This document shows positions 22,901 to 34,900 of a DNA stretch of 64,000 nt, piece by piece. The DNA is from Capsicum annuum. Lineage: Eukaryota; Streptophyta; Magnoliopsida; Solanales; Solanaceae. Each line of letters opens with the position of its first letter. Position 1 is the first letter of the stretch. The stretch is taken from assembly GCF_002878395.1 (NCBI RefSeq), contig NC_061116.1:125996976-126060975 (forward strand), read 5' to 3'. The translations under genes and the position numbers were made by a program. The notes under the pieces were generated by a model. The model did no database searches. It was given only the letters and a program-made list of their open reading frames with translations, and was not told the DNA's origin.

Positions 22901-25900
22901 GCAATTACAAAGATAGTAATTGTTTGATTATTAATGAGCATATGGAAAGTATTTCTGCTCAAACTTGCCTAATACCTTTGCAGAGTTTGATGTAACATTA
23001 TCAAACATAGTTACTGTCAAATTCAGTTTTTTCGAAGTTTTAAAATATGTAATGGAAGAACACCAAGCAAATTCCCTTTTACTAGGTGGTTCAGTTACTG
23101 ATTTTTGTGGGCAAACTTGAGATAGCATAAATTATTTAATGCTACTTAAGTACCTCCAACTTTCTGGATTGTGAAGAGTTTAGTGTTTATATTTTTCTAG
23201 CAAATGTTAGTTTCCTTATGCTATATTCCCTTCATCCCATTTAATATTTTCTGAGCTTCATACGCTATAAGTCTGCTTTAGTGCCTCCGATTTTCTGGAT
23301 TTGAAGAGTTGAGTGTTTTCGTTTTTCCATAAATTTTAGTTTCCTTATGCTGTTTCTCCTTTATTCCTTCTGATATTTGCTGAGCCTTCATACTCTATTA
23401 CATTTAGCCAAAAAAGCTGAGTTTTCCTTTAAGCTTTGTACATGAGGAGGAGCTTTAGAAAATCATTTTTTATGATTTTTTTGTTAAGTTTCAAAAATAA
23501 TTGGTCATTAAGTCTTCCCATTGTTGAACTATTTATTGAGATGTTCCAGAGCTTTTTAAGCTACTCTTATTAATGAAATACAACAACATTGCTGCAGGTA
23601 TCAGATCATGGTCCTTGAGCTTCTTTCTCAGTCAACTTTTGAACGACCGTGTCTGTCCCATAACTCAAATAATTCTCTCAAGCGTGAGATAACTGAAATT
23701 CATCCTCCAAGTGTGCTTGATCTTTCTCAGGATTTAGAATATGCATCTCAAGCAGCTATATGGGGAATTGAAGTTAGTCAATGCTCTATATTTTATAGAT
23801 GTCCACACATGTAATTCTGGCATTGGTCTACTCACTGTTCAACTCTTTTGAAGGGTTTGCCAAACATGGGTGAAATATATCCTCTTGGTGGCTCGGCGGA
23901 CAGGCTGGGTTTGGTTGACTCAAACTCAGGTGAATGTCTTCCAGCTGCAATGCTTCCATACTGTGGGCGTACTCTATTAGAAGGTCTTATAAGAGATCTT
24001 CAGGTAATAGAAATATCCTTATGAAGTGATTTGTTTCTGCATTAATAGTGTTCTAAATCAAATCAAAACAAAGATGATATCCTTTAACTACTGCAAGGCT
24101 AGGGAATACCTGTATTTCAAGTTATACGGAAAACAGTGCATCACTCCAGTTGCAATCATGACAAGTGCAGCAAAAAGCAATCATGAGCATGTCACCTCTC
24201 TGTGTCAGGGACTCCGCTGGTTCGGAAGGGGAAGATCAAAGTTTAAACTCTTTGAGCAGGTAAAAATTTGAATGCTTTCGGTTCCTATGAATCCATGAAT
24301 TGATGTGTGCTCTTATATTTATTACAGAAGCTGTTCATTTGGTGATTTAACTTGTCAATTGCTAGCCTCTTGTTCCAGCTGTTAGTGCAGAAGATGGGCA
24401 GTGGTTGGCTAGTAGACCGTTCAAGCCTGTATGCAAGCCAGGTGGTCATGGGGTGATCTGGAAACTTGCTTATAATGAAGGTGTTTTCCAGTGGTTTCAC
24501 GATCATGGAAGACGAGGTGCAACCGTGCGACAAGTCAGGTTAACTTCAAATTTATAACTGTTTTGTCAAAATAATTACTAATTTTGAATAAAAAGAGAAA
24601 TTGTGGTATAATCTATGTCCTGAATATGATCGATATTTTGACTATGCAGTAATGTTGTGGCAGCTACAGATGTGACTCTTTTGGCTTTAGCTGGAATTGG
24701 TTTGCGTCAAGGAAAGGTAAGGAATTATACCATGTCAGTTATTTCAATAAGCATGCAGTTTGGGCAGTAGAAAATTAGAGAATTGGATTTGACTGCAATC
24801 TATTCTTGATATTCCTAAATCACCTAATTTCGACAGTGGGAGAAGATCAAATAGGACTCGGTGAATTAGGCAATATGAATCCTTTTAGTTCATGAGCCGT
24901 GGGTCTATCGGAAACAGCCTCTCTATCTCACCTTTGAGGTAGTGGTATGGACTGCGTACACTTATCCTCCCCAGACCCCACTTGGTGAGAATTTACTGGC
25001 TATGTTGTTGTTGAATCCTTTTAAGTTCATGATATTAGTGCCACCGTGGGAAAAATGAATTCTCTTAAATATTCGATCAGCAGGAACAGTTTATGGAACA
25101 CAAGATATGTATAGGCAGTAATCTTCTCTCGCTTGGAGAAGCCAGGACAAGAATATATTTTGTCCTAGCCATGTTGACCTTTATGCATTACTGTTATTTA
25201 GTTATTATCTTCTGTGGTCATATCCAAAATTTCCAGAAACTGGGATTTGCTTCATGTAAGCGAAATGCTGCTGCTACTGAAGGCATAAATGTTCTTATTG
25301 AAAAGAAGAATCTTGAGGGGAAATGGACTTATGGTATATCCTGCATAGAATATACCGAGTTTGACAAGTTTGGAATGACAGATAATCCCTTTTCTTCTTA
25401 CAGGTACTCTATGTCTTTCTTATTCAAATTCAAATGCAAAGAATGATTTCTTTAATTGGAACCTTTGGTCAGCTTATCTTCCATTCACAGTTTTAAAATG
25501 ATGTGATCAAAATTAGCGTATGTAAAATGTGTCAAAATGAGTTTTTTCTTGTGACAGTAGCTTTAGAATTTTGAACGACCTTGTATGTTGTCTCTTGAGA
25601 GTACCAGCTGATACTAGATTTCTTACTACAAATTGATGCTGTCTATTGTAGCTCCCGGAATCAACTTTTCTAAATAGCTTTTAATGATTGATGCTAAAAA
25701 TCTCCCTGAACCTGACATTGTGGTCCATGATTTGAAATTGGTGATGCACGTGAATAATAAGAAAGCAAACCTTTTGGCAATCAAGTACAGTCAAACAAAT
25801 CCAATTCTGATGCGAAAATTCAAATTATGGTTTTCCTAAAAATTACCTTTTGCTCTCAGCTGCTTTTTTGGAAGTGTAGAAACTAATTTATGCTGATATT

Positions 25901-28900
25901 AAATTTGAGGATCCGATATTACTGCATCAAGACTTTTATTGCATGTGTGGAGGACCTACCACTATGGCAGTTATTTCCTCCATTTCAATTTGTGTCAAGT
26001 GTTTGATTGGACAAGGAGTTTCAGAAAGACTTACCTGTGGTTTTAAGGTTATTGTGACTGTGAAAGCATGCCATTATGGGTAAAATGCTAAGTTTAAAGT
26101 TAAATTTTTTCCAATAATTGAAAGGTATCATTCTTTTTAGAACGCACTAATAAGGAAATAGTGCCGGATAAAATGGAATTGACAATTGAGGAGTATTGTA
26201 TTAGGTGTGAACCTGGCCTCTCTCTTTGTAAATTGTAACTCTAACCACAGTTAGCTAATTAGTTTTTCATCCTTCTCTCCAACTTTCTATAGTAAAAATG
26301 ACCTTATTATAAATACTCTTACCATTCTAGAAAATTCTTATTTCGTATCTTCATCCTTTGTTAAGTTTACAGGACGAATTTCCTGCCAATACAAATATTT
26401 TATATGTTGATTTGCCCTCTGCTGAGCTTGTTGCTTCAAGTAATGATGAGACTAGTTTGCCTGGAATGGTGCTTAATGTGAAAAAAGCAATCACATTTGT
26501 CGACCAATTTGGAAGCAAGCGTAGGTAAGATATACATCTTGTAGGTGTGTAAGCTATTCTAAAGGCCTCTTTGTTTTTATTTGATTGGGACATGTGCTTA
26601 TTATCAAATTTATGGCTGATAGATACCATGACTACAAAAAATGCATTGAACACCAAAGATGAAAGTATCTTGGTTTGTTATAACTTTCAGCTCACCTGCA
26701 TTCTGTCTTACGTTTACAAATTATTGACCATATAAGATTAAAAATGTTTCCCGGGTAAAATACAAAGTTTTGTTGTTGCACATATTTAGCAGTTTCCCAA
26801 GCTCTAGTTGCAAAGGGACTAATTGTTGCACTTATCACCAAAATGGACCATGTCATACATTTTTTTCCTTGAAATGATAAGAGAAAATACATAAATACCC
26901 CTCTGATCTTGTCCGAGTTTTACAAAAAGACACCTAAACTTTAACTTTGACCTATTACCCCACGATTCTTCTTTATTCCGTTGCAAATACACCATTTTTC
27001 GCTGAATTTCAGTCACAACAAAGAGAGTGAATGCACGCACCAATCAGGTGCTGCCACGTGTTAAATATATTTAATTTCATATTTTATTTTATTTTCTTAA
27101 TATTTTTTTCTTTTTATTTAATTTATCACCCCACCCCACCCCCTCTTCCCCCACCCTTTTTATTTTATTTATGACCCCACCCCTACCCCGTCCAACATCC
27201 CCCTTCCCCATTCTCGTCCAGTTCCCTCCATTAAAGTGGAGCTTAAAGCTTCTGTGCAATCTCCATTTTTATTTTATTTATGACCCCACCCCACCCTCCA
27301 CCCCCATCCCCACTCCATCCAACATCTCCCTCCCCCATCCCCCGTCCAGTTCCCTCCATTAAAATGGAGCTTAAAGCTTCATTAAAATGGAGATTGTACA
27401 TCAGCTTTCCTTTTCAAAATTATGGTGATGATGATGATGTTGTTGTTGCTTTAATTGATATTGTTGCTGCTGTAATTGATTTTGTTGTTGAGTTATGGTG
27501 ATGAAGAAGAAGTTGGGGAAGAAGACAATAGTGGATGGGGGGTTGCGGGGGGTGGGAGGGTATGAAATAATTTTAATAAATAAGTAGATATTGATTTTTT
27601 TTAAAAAAGAATATAAATTATATATCAATTATTTACATGTGGCAGCTTTTTATTGGTCAAAAAAGTCAAATTTGAGCCCTTTCACGCGTCTGTGGCGCGT
27701 GTATACACGCAGAGGTACAAAATGGTGTATTTGCAACGGAATAAAGAAAATCGTGAAGTAATAGGTCGAAGTTAAAGTTTAGGTGTCTTTTTGCTAAACT
27801 CGAACAAGATCAGGGGGTATTTATGTATTTTCTCAAATGATAAAGGTAAACTATGTCATATAATTTATATCTTTGATATTATTGAGTACACCGGGTTAAG
27901 TTCAGAAATGGCTCTAAAATGGGATGGTTTTGTTATTTTGTTCCTTGTAAAAAAGGTCTTACAAAAATGACCTCTATAAGAGGTGGTCTTGATTTTTGGC
28001 CCTGCTTAATAAATTTTCTCCATAAGGTAGACATTCTAACTCTTGTCCATAACACAGACATCATGACATTTAAAGACGATGAACCAGCACAAGTGACCAG
28101 GAGTTCTGCCTTATAAGCAAAAGTTTGAACTTAGATATATTGCCCATAAGACGGATGTTTAGGACATTTTAAGACTGTGAACCTGCTCAATTGACCACAA
28201 GCTCTCTGCCTTTATAGGCAAATGTTATAACTTATTTACCGGGGACAAAAGTTTAAGACCATACACTTTTGGGGACAAAAATTCAAGACCGAACATTTAA
28301 GGGACAAAAGTTCAAGACCGGACACTTTGAGGGACACTAGACGTAATTTCTTGGATTACTCCAGTGTTCGGCTTTCCTTGTCATTTTCAGTTGACTAAGA
28401 TGTTATGAATTTGAAAATAAGTTTTTATTTGGGTTTGAAATACTCTAACTGCGCAATTAGAAATATCAAGTTCAGCTACTCCTGTTATCTTTTCCCCATT
28501 TGACGTGACATACTCTCCTTTTTTTTTTGAGACTCCTTTATCTGTATACATTTGAAATGTGGATAAATAATTTTGTGCGTGAACACTGGCACAAACATTT
28601 AGTAATCATGATCATTTTATTCTCAAGTTTGAAGAATTCAAAAGGGAAAATAAGAATAAGTACCCCTTAAAACTTTAGGCGAATTTTCAATTACACGCTT
28701 AATTTTTGTGGAGGTTCTATTACCCTCTTGAACTTCTTTAAAATTGAATAAATACCACCTTAATACTGGATAACCAGATATCTGACAGAGAGTCTTGTGC
28801 ACACACTTTCATGTATGCGTTTTAATTTTTTCCTTTATTTTCTTTTGTAATATTCCATTTCTTTCGTTAGTTTCTACAGCTCCTTCGTCTATCCCCTTCA

Positions 28901-31900
28901 TTGCAAGTACACACAACCCAAAATCCTTCTTCACCTCTACAAACACACCCACCACCAAAAGCCTCAATTCTCGTTCTATTTCTTCTTCTACTTCTTCTTC
29001 TTCACTTTAACTAGAACAATGGACGAGAATCAGGGCCTTCAACAATCTCAACATCTCCATGACCCTTCACTGTTTTAGTAAAAGTTTCTAGAGACAGCTT
29101 GGAAGTATGATTATATTCAGAATATAAGAATCAACGGAAACGTCTATCTATCCATGAATATCTATTCTGTCTGTATATCTAGGGGATCTCTCTGTACATA
29201 TAGATAGTCTGCCTAGGTATTGCTTTCATCAAACTCAAGTAAATTTTTTGGTATAATTTGATCTAGGCAGTTGTAATCAAAGGTGGTTAATTTTGGGGTA
29301 GGGATGACACCGGAATCAGAACTAACTGAAATTGAAATTGGGATTAAGGTTGGAAAATAGAGTAGGTTTGAAGATCAACGTGTGTAAATTAATCAAGGGG
29401 TTGAGTGTTAGTTCAATTCTGGAGATACTTCTGGGTATTAGGTTCGGAGAAAAGGTGAAATTGGTGTATTCAAGGCGAAGATTGAGCCCCTTAACCCAAA
29501 ATGTAAACTTTACAAGTTGCTCTCTACTTCAAGAAAGCCCCACCTCCAATTTTGGGAGATTCCACCGTCCCAATTAATAGAACCAACAGTGTGCAGACCA
29601 CCGGCGAACTTTTACGGTCGACATTAATGGAGAGCGTTAATCTCCAGTTGTTTACCAGTCAAGAAAGAAAAAACAAACAGGCTGGATTTCAAAATGAAAA
29701 AGAATGAATAGAGATATATTAGTTTAAGTTATAGTGATAATCAATTATTTTTAAAAATAATAATCAAGTCTATTTAATTGTATAATATTCAAGTTTAAAT
29801 TTTCCATTTGTACAAATTAATCAGTTTTATACTTATATTTTATTGTGGGAATACACTGGGTTTGCTGTTGTTGTTGTTGTTATACTTATGTTTTATCACT
29901 CACATGCATCCAAGTGAGTGTCATCATCCTCTAAGGGGTCGTATGGTGTTAGAGATAAGGGATAATAATTTAGAAATAAATTACAGGATTATTTTATCCT
30001 GCTTTTGTCAGGGGTATTAATTAGTCCCCGGATTATTTATCTCACCTTTTTACTATAATTATGGAATAAGATATCCCATTTATATAGTGGGATAATTAAT
30101 CCCATGGGATATCTCAATCCATGTGTTTATTTTGTCTATCTCATCCTTCTAATCAAACAATCCCTAAGGGTGTATTTATTCCATTTTAAGAAAGTTTATG
30201 GGGCCCTTGATAGGAAAGTGTGGAGGACTAGGATTAGGGTACAGGGTTAGTGGGTAAGAGTTCAGTCGTTATAGTAGGGAAGAGTGATTTGTTGGTATCT
30301 GCGTCTGGAGTTTCTTGTTCATGGTGTTTCAGTGATGTCTATGATTTTGGATGGTTAAGTTTAAAATAGTATCTTGGGGTGTCTTATTTGCTTTACTATC
30401 TAGCAGTGTGTTATCCCATCTTGTCGTGTGCTTGTGTTTTTTGTTTTCGGGGGTCTATCGGAAACAACTCTCTACTTCTTCTGAGGTAGTGGCATGGATT
30501 GCATACACTTTTACCCTCCTCAGACCTCACTTTATGGAAATATACCGGGTATGTTGTTGTTCGAAAGTTCATGAGGATAATATAGCCCCCAAGAAAGATT
30601 TAGTGTATAGTTGAAAATCCGACTCAAGTATAAGGGGGTACTTATGCCTATTCCTTATTCAAAATAACTTTGTGTTTTAACTGACAGATTTTCTTTATAT
30701 ACACATTTCGAGTAATATTTCCTATTTTCAATTTATTTGTTCTACTTTTCTTTTTAGTCCGTTTAAAAAAGAATCTGTCCTTTTTTGATAATTTTTTAAT
30801 TTGAACTTTCCACATGGTATGTTTACGGCCACAAGATTTGCATATCTTTGATTTAAAGATTCAGAAGTCTTATTTATTTTCTTAAAATCTGGCCAAATCA
30901 AAACAAGACAATTTGGAGGGAGTAATTTTGTTTCTTTTACAACTAGCACAATATCTCTCTTATTTTTCCATTAATATTGCAATACCTTGGTCAGAATTTC
31001 GTACAATTTCTATGTGAAAAAAAAATGTGGCACTTTCAATGATCAATATTTTATAGAAAACCGAAAGACTGAAGAATTCTAGTTATCCTCACAATAAAGC
31101 TAGTATTAGATGTATGTTACACTAGTATTTTTATTTAGTTACTCCATACCTTTATTAAAAAAATAGTTACTTGCGAAATATCTAGGGAAAAGTTAGTATA
31201 TTGAGGTTTGTTCAGAGGTGGATTCAGGATTTGAGCGTAATGGGGGCACCACTATCTTTAGTACGTTAATTACTAGCAACAAAGTTTGGCATCCAACTCT
31301 TAAAAAACCTACTGATTATGATAACAAAGTACAAAAAAAAGGCTATAGAAATTAGAATGAGGAAAAAGAATTCTTTCTTTTGTTAAGAATTAACGGGAAG
31401 ACTAAACAAATAGGTTTTGGAATTTGCGGCTTTTGGGGGAGGGTTTAATCAAAAAGTTGGGTGGGAGTGGAGATCAAAAAATAAATAAAATTTATGTGTG
31501 TCTGTAATTTGTAAAAACGATTTAAAGAACAGTACAAAAACGAGGTTTAAAATTAGAATGAGGAAAAATAAGTTCGAGAGTGAGTACTACAGATTAAAAA
31601 CAACAACAACATTCCCAGTATATTCCCACCAAATGGGATCTGGGGAGGGCAAGTGTATGCAGTCCATACCACTACCTCAGAGGTGAGATAGAGAGGTTGT
31701 TTTCAATAGTCCCCCGACTCATGAACTAAAAGGATTCATATTGCCTAATTCAGCGAGTCCTATTTGATCTTCTCCCACTGTCGAAATTAGGTGATTTAGG
31801 AATATCAAGAATAGTTTGCAGTCAATTCCAATTCTCTAATTTTCTACTGCCTAAACTGCATGCTTATTGAAATAATTGACATGGTATAATTCTTACCTTT

Positions 31901-34900
31901 CCTTGATGCAAACCAATTCCAGCTAAAGCCAAAAGAGTCACATTTGTACCCGCCTCAACATTACTGACTTGTCGTATGCTCTAACTGCATGTTCTATTAA
32001 AGAATAAAGTCAAAAGTAAAAATAAAAATAAAACTACCTGCTAAAAAAGAAAAAAGTATGCTTTAACTGAGATTCGATCTTGCGTCCTGCACTTGGGAGG
32101 AGAGCCCAAGGGGCATTAGACCAACTGGTTTACACCGATAGATGTGATATTGTGTGTGTGGGGGTGGGGGGTGGGGTTTCTTTTAATACATATCTTAGTT
32201 TCGCAAGGTATATACACAGTTTTTTCTGAGGTTACCGGCTGCACGTGCACCCCTCCTAATAGGTAGGCTAGGTTCGTCCCTTGGTTTGTTTGACTAATAA
32301 CTTTGATTTATGCTCTTTATGATTTACTGGACTGGCACAATATTTTGAACTGCTGCACTTCAAGAAAGATGATTGTGTCACATATATAAACCCTTTCTGT
32401 AGTTTATTCTTGATGGAATGATCCCCTTGTTTAACGTTTTTCTCTGTGAAGTTTTTATCCTTGCTTTGGAAGTTTTCTTTCCTGCAGTAGCTTCATATCT
32501 GACTGAGTTCTCAGTTCAGTAACAATAATTCAGATATGCTAGTTCTTTACTGATACCTAGCATATCTGAATTATTGTTACTGAACTGAGAACTCAGTCAG
32601 ATATGAAGCTACTGCAGGAGGGGGTGTGAATGACAAATTAGAGGTGTGGAGGCAAACTCTTGAGTCTAAAGGGTTCAGGGTGAGCAGAAGCAAGACAGAG
32701 TATGTGAAATGCAAGTTTAATGACGTGAGGCGGGAGAATGAGGTAGTAGTGAAGCTGGAATCACAGGAGGTATGTAAGAGGGATAGTTTCAAGTATCTCG
32801 GGTCCGTGATCCAGAGTAACGGTGAGATTGACGAGGATGTCTCGCACCGTATTGGGGCGGGATGGATGAAGTGGAAGCTCGCGTCGGGGGTGCTGTGTGA
32901 TAAGAAGGTGCCACCCAAGCTTAAAGGCAAATTCTACAGGGTGGTAGTCCGTCCGGCCATGTTGTATGGAGCGGAGTGTTGGCCAGTTAAGAACTCCCAC
33001 ATCCAAAAAATGAAGGTGGCAGAAATGCGGATGTTGCGCTGGATGTGTGGGCTGACTAGAGGGGATAGAGTTCGGAATGAGACTATTCGGGAGAAGGTTG
33101 GTGTGACTCCAGTGGAGTGCAAGATGCGGGAAGCCCGATTGAGATGGTTCGGACACGTGAAGAGGAGAGGCATGGATGCCTCGGTCCGTAGGTGTGAGAG
33201 GCTAGCGTTGGATGGTTTTAGGCGGGGTAGGGGTAGGCCAAAGAAGTACTGGGGTGAGGTGATTAGGCGGGACATGGAGCAGTTACAGCTCACCGAGGAC
33301 ATGACCCTAGATAGGAAGGTCTGGAGGACGCGGATTAGGGCAGAGGACTAGGGCCAGTTTGGGTCGCTAGTGTAGGGAATTACTTGGCGGGGGTTTTATG
33401 CCTGTTATGATTCCGTGTTCCATGTTTTATTACGAATCTGTGTGCTTTTCTCTGTTTTATATTACTTATGGGTGCCGTATTTATGATATGTAATCTTGTG
33501 CTGTGCTTTACTATGTGTTTGTGTGGTATCTCGTGCCTTGAGCCGGGGGTTTATCGGAAACAGCCTTTCTATTTCTTTAGAGGTAGAGGTATGGACTGCG
33601 TACATCTTACCCCCCCAGACCCCACTAGGTGGCCTACTAGGTGGGAATACACTGGGTTTGTTGTTGTTGTAGTTCTTTACTGATACCAAACATTCTACTT
33701 TCTGTGCCAGTGTCCGAGGTGGCCGTCTTGAATGCACAATGCAAAACCTTGTCGACAACTTTTTCAACACATGCTCATCTCGATGTTATGATGGTGTCAA
33801 AGGTCTGACATGGCTATTTTGAGTAAAGTTCTTTTAGCATATTATCTTAAACCCTCTGTCTTAATGCAGTTTTGAGTGAACCAATTTGCTTATATTGCAG
33901 ATGGACTGGATACTTTTATTGTGTATAATGAAAGAAAGAAGGTGACATCATCTGCCAAGAAGAAACGTACAGAGGGTGACAAGTCTCTTCACCAGGTTCT
34001 ACATAATTTAGTAGCTTCTTCCTGTAATCCGGAACATACTGTTGGAAGATATTACGCAGCGGAAGCATACCAGAATTTTACTGCTTACATGAATTATAGA
34101 CAACAAACATAAACACGTACTTCAGACAAAGCATGCTTAAAATTAACCAAAAAATACCTCTTGAAGTATGAGCAGATACCTTGAAGCAAGTCCGTCTTCG
34201 GTTCGACGGTCTTCTATAGTGATCCCAAATTCACAGTCGAACTCTCTCAATACTTGGGTGGGCAAGTACTGAATAGAAAATTGATTTTTTTTTTCTAGGT
34301 TAAGAAGAACCTCTATTTATGGAGATGTTTTCTCAGTCCAAAGAGAAACAAAAACACACACATGTTTTTACTTGAACAAGGAAAAACAGTCAGTTCTCCT
34401 TTTCCCTTAGAAATTAGGATTCCGTGTTTTAGTTTAATATGGGCATTGTAAGGAACACAGAATTAATTACTGAGGCTCTCTATTATGGAAATAATTTAAA
34501 ATATACTACTTTGAATTATTCTTATCATAATAAATTACAAATCATTCCACTAAAAATTCGTAATTGCACTCCTCTATTTTATTTCAAAATTCCTCATTAA
34601 ACACTTAAGTAATTCCTTATGTTAAGATTACAGATACTAATCAATAAAGTAAATTATTGACGAATTTAATATAATGATTAATTTCCTTTAGAGCAATGCT
34701 TAACTTATTTCATATGTCAGATTCATAAATCCATTGGCCAAATTTACACATCTGCGTATCATCAATCTCTATATCGAGACATGGATTCCATCAACTAACT
34801 TATTATTTCATCAATATATATTACTATCATCCAATCCACCAGAAATATTGATCCGTCTCAAAATCTCGCCTTTTAATAAATCAAAACGATAAATAATATA

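Larger units (their letters stand above)
28644..30655. mobile_element. Mutator-like element, 2.0 kb, with nested insertions
   Basis: The ends at 28644 (GGGAAAATAAGAATAAGTAC) and 30655 (complement AGGAATAGGCATAAGTACCC) stay alignable for about 90 bp. They are flanked by AATTCAAAA (28635-28643) and TATTCAAAA (30656-30664), a 9-bp duplication with one mismatch. It contains a MITE-like fold-back (29931-30173) and RTE/SINE tails (29845-29882, 30198-30562). The interior 28790-29640 has small ORFs with no recognised similarity and may be captured DNA. Confidence 0.7.

Noticed and set aside
25093..25446. 117-residue plus ORF in the UGP3 region
   Set aside because: It is in frame with exon 7 and simply extends it into the flanking introns.
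26366..26373. Alternative exon 8 acceptor at 26371-26372 (TTTACAG|GACG)
   Set aside because: It breaks the phase with exon 7; the acceptor at 26364-26365 restores SLQDEFPAN.
27401..27628. His/Gln-rich ORF
   Set aside because: It is encoded by GAT/GTT microsatellite-like sequence inside the Mutator-like element.
32081..32130. tRNA-like GATTCGATCTTGCGTCC stretch
   Set aside because: No cloverleaf or A box could be found; it looks like part of a degenerate repeat.
31205..32290. Possible larger element bounded by GAGGTGGATTCAGGATTTG and CCTAATAGGTAGGCTAGG
   Set aside because: The two ends are only vaguely similar, there is no clear duplication, and the retrocopy inside confuses the limits; not enough support to list as an element.
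32577..33302. Minus-strand ORFs across the LINE (32577-32930, 32761-33156, 32934-33302)
   Set aside because: They are antisense shadows of the LINE reverse transcriptase frame.
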